The notes beneath the pieces were generated by a model, which saw nothing but the letters and a program-made list of their open reading frames with translations, did no database searches and was not told where the DNA came from. A program made the translations under genes and the position numbers. Positions 57,562 through 64,000 of a DNA stretch of 64,000 nt are shown here, one piece after another. Position 1 is the first letter of the stretch. The number at the start of each line of letters is the position of its first letter. Source of the DNA: Archangium gephyra (lineage in GTDB: Bacteria; Myxococcota; Myxococcia; Myxococcales; Myxococcaceae); contig NZ_CP011509.1 in the NCBI RefSeq assembly GCF_001027285.1, positions 3,480,501 through 3,544,500 on the forward strand, given 5' to 3'.

Positions 57562-57591
57562 GAACCTCCAGCCGGATTGGGATTCGAAACA

Positions 57592-58512
57592 ATGAGCAAG
57601 CGTATCGTTACTGCAGTGGCTCTCATCGGTGCGGCTGGTATCATCTCCGGCTGCAGCCTCGAGCAGCCTTCCGCTGGCTGCATCGTGCAGGACTCCACGG
57701 ACTACCCGTGGCAGGCCCTGTACACGCCGAAGGCCGGGGACGAGACCAAGGCGTGCGGCAAGCTGAGGGGTGAGGCGCTCGGTGTGTGGAAGTACATCGA
57801 GTTCGAGAAGGGCGCCAACGAGCAGCTCACCAAGAAGCGCGCCTACCTGGGCATCCGGCCCGAGGGGCTCGCGTCGAGGTTCGCGGCCACCTTCAAGGAC
57901 GAGGTCCTCAACGCCGATGGCACCGTCAAGGTGGACAAGGACGGCAAGCCGGTGATGGCGTACGTCACCGAGGAGCGCGTCGACAATGCTCGCGACGACA
58001 ACTACGCGGTGGCCAAGGCCGCCACGGCAGTGTCCGAGACCCTCGCCGACGAGCCGGATGACAAGGGGCTGTGCGCCACCACGGGCTTCAAGCCCGCGAG
58101 CGTGGATGCCAAGGAAGTGATCCGCGAGAACGAGGTGGATGGTACCACCGAGCAGATTGTTCGCGCGGAGCGCCTCTCCTACAGCTTCAGCAATGTGATG
58201 GTGTACTCGGATCCGTCCGCGCCTGGCACCCAGCTGAAGGCCACGCTGCGGTACACGGAGCGGCAGCCGGACGGCACGGACTGCGAGGCGGAGTACGAAG
58301 TGAACGCCATGTGGCCCCAGACGGGCTGCGATCCGGAGTCCGAGAGCACGGCCGAGACGTGCGGCGCGGGCTCCGGCATCAACCCGGACTTCGACGTGCG
58401 TTGCGAGCCCGCGCTCGCCAACACGGTCGTCGCCGACCACGAGAAGGATGGGACTCCCATCTACTGGCCGGGCGCTTGCGTGCTGAACAAGCCCGTTCCG
58501 TCCTTCAAGTAA
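57592..58512 (+). CDS. Receptor-linked lipoprotein
   Basis: A 306-residue lipoprotein (signal ending IISGC) beginning 30 bp after the receptor stop, so co-transcribed. It holds about ten Cys in the mature part (e.g. SAGCIVQD, KACGKL, GLCATTG, TDCEAEY, TGCDPESES, TCGAGSG, RCEPALA, GACVLN), suggesting several disulphides. No family recognised. By analogy to SusCD-like pairs it may be a surface partner that captures the receptor's substrate; this is inferred from position only. Confidence 0.75.
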   Translation: MSKRIVTAVALIGAAGIISGCSLEQPSAGCIVQDSTDYPWQALYTPKAGDETKACGKLRGEALGVWKYIEFEKGANEQLTKKRAYLGIRPEGLASRFAATFKDEVLNADGTVKVDKDGKPVMAYVTEERVDNARDDNYAVAKAATAVSETLADEPDDKGLCATTGFKPASVDAKEVIRENEVDGTTEQIVRAERLSYSFSNVMVYSDPSAPGTQLKATLRYTERQPDGTDCEAEYEVNAMWPQTGCDPESESTAETCGAGSGINPDFDVRCEPALANTVVADHEKDGTPIYWPGACVLNKPVPSFK

Positions 58513-58548
58513 GGGTACGGCCTCTTCGAGGCTGACCTGAGGTAGATC

Positions 58549-58597
58549 GCGGCCCCGGTTGCTCCTCCCCCACGTGGGAGTGGCAGCGCGGGGCCGC
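58549..58597 (+). terminator. Terminator hairpin after the receptor-lipoprotein pair
   Basis: GCGGCCCC (58549-58556) pairs with GGGGCCGC (58590-58597), with further pairing inside (CTCCCCCACGTGGGAG), and GGTGTTTA follows. Confidence 0.65.
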
Positions 58598-58646
58598 GGT
58601 GTTTATGGACGGTTGAACGCCGTTTCGAGTCTTTCCGGGAAGGTGC

Positions 58647-60182
<1,536 letters not shown>

Positions 60183-60273
60183 CACTGGCGCGGCCAGACC
60201 TTGCCCCGGGCCGCCCGCTCTCTGCTAGAAGGCCGCACGCGCCGCTTCCAGGCGCCAGGAGGCTTTCGCGGCA

Positions 60274-61191
60274 GTGAGCACGGATCGCGTGGACAAGGGG
60301 TGGCAGCGCAAGGGGCTCAAGGACTACTCGACGGAGGCCATCGTCGGGACGCTCGGGCACTACGGCGTGACGGTCAGCGAGGCGGACTTCCGCCAGCTCT
60401 CCGAGAAGCAGTACCCGGCCGGCATCGCCGAGAGCTGGATGCCGAAGTGGAAGGGCACCGGTCAGTTCGCTCCCTTCCCGTATGCCGCGGCCGGGGAGCT
60501 GTGGAAGCGCTGGCTGTCCGGCCGGCTCGCCCCGTACGAGCTCTCCGAGAGCCTCGCCCAGCTGATGGGCGCCCTCGGGCAGCTCCTCCAGGGCGTGCAG
60601 CAGGCTCCCGTGGCCTCCTCCTTCGAGCGGATGAACGAGGTGCGCAAGCGCGTGCCCGTCAATGACAAGGGCGAGCCCGACACCGGCTTCATGCAGGAGG
60701 CCCTGCGCGTGTTCGACGAGCGCGCCGCCCGCGCCTTCGACGACCTGGCCGAGATGCTCTCCAAGGCCGGCCACCCCGAGCACGCCGATGCCTTCGCCGA
60801 CCTGGAGGAGTTCCTCCTGCCGGACCGCCGCGGCATCTCCAAGCCCATCATCCGCGCCTCCCGCGGTGAGCGCGACGCGGCGCTCGAGGACCTGCAGAAG
60901 GCGGCCTCGGACAGCTCGCGCACGCCCATCTCCCGCGTGCTCGCCGTGGACGGCCTGCTGCACCTCAAGGCCAATGACAAGGTCGCCGTCGTGGGCCGCC
61001 CCCTCCTCGACGAGGCCGAGCGCACCCAGGACTGGCACCTCGCGCTGGATCTCGTCGCCCGCCTGGAGCATGCCTACAAGCAGCTGGGCGATCGCACCGC
61101 GCTCGAGGCCCTCGCCAAGGATCGCGCCCGCGTCGAGAAGGCCCACGACGAGGCCCACCCCGGCCACCGCCGTCACCAGCACCAGCACTGA
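60274..61191 (+). CDS. Conserved helical protein with His-rich tail, unknown function
   Basis: A 305-residue protein from the GTG at 60274, with AGGAGG 11 nt upstream. It is soluble and mostly helical, with ESLAQLMGALGQLLQGVQQAP and SKPIIRASRGERDAALEDLQKAASD. The end (HPGHRRHQHQH) is rich in His and could bind metal. I do not recognise the family. It lies 91 bp after the radical SAM gene on the same strand and may share its transcript. Confidence 0.65.
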   Translation: MSTDRVDKGWQRKGLKDYSTEAIVGTLGHYGVTVSEADFRQLSEKQYPAGIAESWMPKWKGTGQFAPFPYAAAGELWKRWLSGRLAPYELSESLAQLMGALGQLLQGVQQAPVASSFERMNEVRKRVPVNDKGEPDTGFMQEALRVFDERAARAFDDLAEMLSKAGHPEHADAFADLEEFLLPDRRGISKPIIRASRGERDAALEDLQKAASDSSRTPISRVLAVDGLLHLKANDKVAVVGRPLLDEAERTQDWHLALDLVARLEHAYKQLGDRTALEALAKDRARVEKAHDEAHPGHRRHQHQH

Positions 61192-61249
61192 GTGGTTGTT
61201 CTCCCCGTGGTCCCCTCGTGGGCCACGGGGTTCAACCCGGGAGCCTCGA

Positions 61250-61292
61250 CACCCTCACCCCGTCCCTCTCCCGGAGGGCGAGGGGAGAGGGG
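61250..61292. repeat. Palindromic intergenic element, copy 2
   Basis: CACCCTCACCCCGTCCCTCT plus CCCG (61250-61273) is the exact reverse complement of 12011-12034 in copy 1. It continues into a slightly different hairpin arm (CGAGGGGAGAGGGG). It again lies between two convergent genes, so the family probably acts as a transcript end. Confidence 0.75.
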
Positions 61293-61293
61293 C

Positions 61294-61890
61294 TCAGTAG
61301 GGGACGTCTTCCTCGGGAGGCCGCGGGGTCTGCTGGGCCTCCGCGGCGGCCTGCTCGGCCTGGATGTCCTCGGCCGTCTGTCCCCGGCGGGGCAGGGGGA
61401 TGTACTTCACCTCCGGCACCGCCTCCTGCACGTCCTTCACCGGCACCACCGCGCCCACCGTCGTGTAGCGGATGGCTCCCGTCTGCGTGAAGGTGTGCCG
61501 CAGCTCGTACGACTTCGCCCTCGGCAGGAACCACTCGCGCACCGTCTTCAGCGGCAGCACGTGCAGCTCTCCCTGCGCCAGGAAGACGTACACCAGCAGA
61601 TCCGCGCCGCTGTACAGGAAGCAGCCCGGCGTGTCCCGCTCCAGGTTGGACACCAGCTCGAAGAAGTAGCGCCGGCGGCGGGGCTGCCGGTCTCCCTTCA
61701 CCTCGATGCCGCGCACCTCTCCCGAGGGCAGCTCCCACAGGAGGTCCACCCCTCGGTGCTGGAAGCGTGGATCGTCCTGCACGTCATGGACGCGCGAGCC
61801 GGGCTCGGTCGCCAGCAACCAGTTCCGGGCGTATTGCACGGCCCGATCGGCCGCGCCCATCACGCCCCTCATGCTGAAGCCGCGCGCCAT
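61294..61890 (-). CDS. PD-(D/E)xK-fold protein of unknown role
   Basis: A 198-residue protein. HRGVDLLWELPSGEVRGIEVKGD contains the nuclease-fold pattern Asp49...Glu63-x-Lys65, after helices (ADRAVQYARNWLLATEP), and YFFELVSNLERDTPGCFLYS follows. A later region (FLAQGELHVLPLKTVREWFL) completes a restriction-endonuclease-like core. The C-terminus is Glu/Pro-rich. It may be a nuclease or an inactive relative used in DNA repair; no partner is evident. It starts 3 bp after the DUF4920 stop, so the two form an operon. Confidence 0.65.
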   Translation of the reverse strand: MARGFSMRGVMGAADRAVQYARNWLLATEPGSRVHDVQDDPRFQHRGVDLLWELPSGEVRGIEVKGDRQPRRRRYFFELVSNLERDTPGCFLYSGADLLVYVFLAQGELHVLPLKTVREWFLPRAKSYELRHTFTQTGAIRYTTVGAVVPVKDVQEAVPEVKYIPLPRRGQTAEDIQAEQAAAEAQQTPRPPEEDVPY

Positions 61891-61893
61891 CGC

Positions 61894-62421
61894 TCAGCGG
61901 CGCAGCTCGACGCCCGTGGCCACCAGCTGCACCTCGCGCGGCTTGCCGTCCGCGCCGCGCGGCACCTGGGCGCCCTCGGCCTCGTAGTGCTTCGCCATGG
62001 ACTCGCTCAGCTCCGTCACCTTCACCACTCCCTCCACCCGCGCCGCCGAGCCCGCCGAGTCCAGCGGCACGAAGAAGCCGTAGTCCTTGAACGTCACCCG
62101 CACCCCGGCGCCCTTCGCACCGTCCGCGAGCTCCATCCAGCAGCCCTTCTTCTCACACGCCTTGCGCACCTGGCCCTCCACCCGCACCGTCTTGCCCTCG
62201 TGCGCCTGCGGCTTCGCCAGCAGCTCGGAGAGCTTCACCGCCGGAGCCCCCTTGAGCGCCTCGCCGCGCGTCAGCGTCCAGCCCGCGGTGGGCTTGGCCT
62301 CGGCGGGCGGCGGCGGGTGGGGGCAGTCCTCTTGCACGGCCGGCTTCGAGGCGGGAGCCTCGGCGAGCGCCACGAGGGGAAGGGCCAACAGCGTCAGCAG
62401 GGCGGAGCGGAAGGTCTTCAT
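61894..62421 (-). CDS. DUF4920-like secreted protein
   Basis: A 175-residue periplasmic protein with a clean signal peptide (MKTFRSALLTLLALPLVALAEA). The mature part has KTVRVEGQVRKACEKKGCWMELADG, typical of DUF4920 OB-like domains with the CxxxGCWMEL motif, and FKDYGFFVPLDSAG. A Pro/Ala-rich linker with one CPHPPPP lies before it. The family may bind metal or ligand in the envelope; the role is not established. Confidence 0.8.
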   Translation of the reverse strand: MKTFRSALLTLLALPLVALAEAPASKPAVQEDCPHPPPPAEAKPTAGWTLTRGEALKGAPAVKLSELLAKPQAHEGKTVRVEGQVRKACEKKGCWMELADGAKGAGVRVTFKDYGFFVPLDSAGSAARVEGVVKVTELSESMAKHYEAEGAQVPRGADGKPREVQLVATGVELRR

Positions 62422-62487
62422 CCCCCACGGATAGCTCGAAGCCTTTGTCCGGGCAAGGCGCCCGCCATCCCGGGTACACTGCTCAAC

Positions 62488-62919
62488 GTGAAGGTCACCC
62501 TCCCCAAGCCCAACCGCACCTTCGGTCCCGCCGATGTGCTCGGTCTCGTGGGCCTCGTCGGCCTGCTCATCGCCCGCTACATCCCCGTGGCCCGGCTCGT
62601 CCCCTTCTGGGGCTGTGTCCTGCGGGAGACCACCGGTTGGCCGTGCCTCGGCTGCGGGCTGACGCGGGTGGCCGACCGGGTCGCCCACTTCAACTTCGCC
62701 GGAGCCTGGGACGCCAACCCGCTCGGGACGGTGGCCGCCCTCTTCTTCGCCCTCATGGTCGTGGTCATGGTGCTGCACCTCGTCTTCGCCATGCCCATCC
62801 CCCAACTCCACCTGTCTCCCACCGAGTGGCACTGGGCCCGCATCGCCGTCGCCACCGTCGTCCTCCTCAACTACGCCTGGGTGGTGGTGAAGGCGAAGTT
62901 CCCCTCCCTGCTCACCTAG
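62488..62919 (+). CDS. DUF2752 membrane protein
   Basis: A 143-residue protein; GTG at 62488 with TACACT 7 nt upstream. The family hallmark is seen: WGCVLRETTGWPCLGCGLTR with CLGCG followed by TRV, then FNFAGAWDANPLGTVAALFF. Three membrane helices. The Cys pair and the Arg suggest ligand or redox involvement, but the family has no proven role. It ends 9 bp before plsY. Confidence 0.85.
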   Translation: MKVTLPKPNRTFGPADVLGLVGLVGLLIARYIPVARLVPFWGCVLRETTGWPCLGCGLTRVADRVAHFNFAGAWDANPLGTVAALFFALMVVVMVLHLVFAMPIPQLHLSPTEWHWARIAVATVVLLNYAWVVVKAKFPSLLT

Positions 62920-62928
62920 GACACTCCC

Positions 62929-63510
<582 letters not shown>

Positions 63511-64000
63511 CGTCAGCGCGCCCCCGCGCGCCGAGTAGCCCAGCAGCGTGCAGGCGATGGGGCCGTTCCACAGGTCACGCCGGCTCCGGGGCCGGGAGTG
63601 GAAGGCGCTCTCGAAGGCCGGATTGCCCGAGAGCACCCAGACGCGCCAGCCCGCCTGGGCCCGCAGGCTGTCACCCAGCTTGAAGTAGAAGCTCTTCATG
63701 CCCTTCTGCCCACCCGAGCCCAGCCGGTCTCCATAGGGCGGATTGGTGAGCAGCAGGCCGCCCGAGGCGGGCAGGGGCGGCAGCTTCGTCGCGTCTCCCT
63801 CCTCCAGGAGGATCTCCTCGGCCAGCTTCGCCGCCTTCACGTTGCGCCGCGCCGCCTCCAGCGCCTCGGGGTCCTTGTCGAAGCCGAGAATCGGGACGGC
63901 CACCTTGCGCTCGTTGCGGCGGGCATCCGCGCGCAGGTCCTCGAGCAGCTCCCGCGCCCGTGCGCCCAGGTGCGGCCACTTCTCCACCGCGAAGTCCCGC

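Noticed and set aside
54346-58440. A 1364-codon minus-strand frame opposite the TonB-dependent receptor and lipoprotein
   Set aside because: The plus-strand receptor has clear signal, plug and barrel features and its own promoter; the minus frame has only His/Val/Arg-rich shadow sequence.

Overview
The window is high-GC DNA with almost wall-to-wall genes and strong GC bias at third codon positions. Its gene families are kelch/Ig-like surface lipoproteins with a GWSC-type C-terminal tail, a pseudo-receiver coiled-coil protein, TPR proteins, a TonB/ExbB/ExbD1/ExbD2 cluster, and lipoprotein toxins with linked immunity genes. Together they point to a myxobacterium, most likely suborder Cystobacterineae (Archangium/Cystobacter/Melittangium-like). 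That assignment rests on content and style only; there is no rRNA gene in the window, and I found no tRNA or CRISPR array.

Layout. 1-11 kb: a 5'-partial GNAT-like gene, a 4.7-kb kelch-repeat gene that looks inserted between two formerly adjacent convergent genes, a family-2 glycosyltransferase, a large TPR protein and an outer-membrane barrel protein. 11-22 kb: a LolA-like periplasmic protein, leuS, a methyltransferase, a four-helix membrane protein, a lipoprotein toxin with overlapping immunity gene, a TVP38/DedA-type membrane protein and an RluA-type pseudouridine synthase. 22-32.6 kb: priA, a 1523-residue pseudo-receiver/coiled-coil/J-like protein, a lipoprotein, def, nth, an M23 lipoprotein peptidase and an HU gene. 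32.9-43 kb: a beta-helix lipoprotein, an alpha/beta hydrolase, pssA, cinA, a polytopic membrane protein, a DUF1285-like gene with an apparent frameshift, recA, plsC and a type-II NADH dehydrogenase.

43.1-50.6 kb is the accessory region. comM (yifB family) is cut into a 3' piece (43131-44672) and a 5' piece (50541-50636) by a 5,871-bp element bounded by a shared GTT. The element carries a large serine recombinase next to one end, an XRE repressor with a regular operator array, a SIR2-like protein, several small unknown proteins (one a 44-residue single-span membrane protein) and several internal repeats. Rejoining the pieces at the GTT restores a continuous ComM frame, so the boundaries can be placed to the base. 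The SIR2-like gene makes this small element a candidate anti-phage or inter-element defence carrier.

50.8-64 kb: a CmpB-like membrane protein, the tonB-exbB-exbD-exbD operon divergent from a TonB-dependent receptor plus lipoprotein pair, a radical SAM protein, a His-rich-tailed protein of unknown function, a PD-(D/E)xK-like protein with a DUF4920 protein, a DUF2752 membrane protein, plsY, and an RlmL-like methyltransferase running off the right edge.

A hidden theme is a TANNNT-like hexamer (often TAGACT, TAGATT or TAGGAT) placed 8-9 nt before many start codons that lack a Shine-Dalgarno sequence. This suggests that much of the window is transcribed as leaderless or nearly leaderless mRNA.
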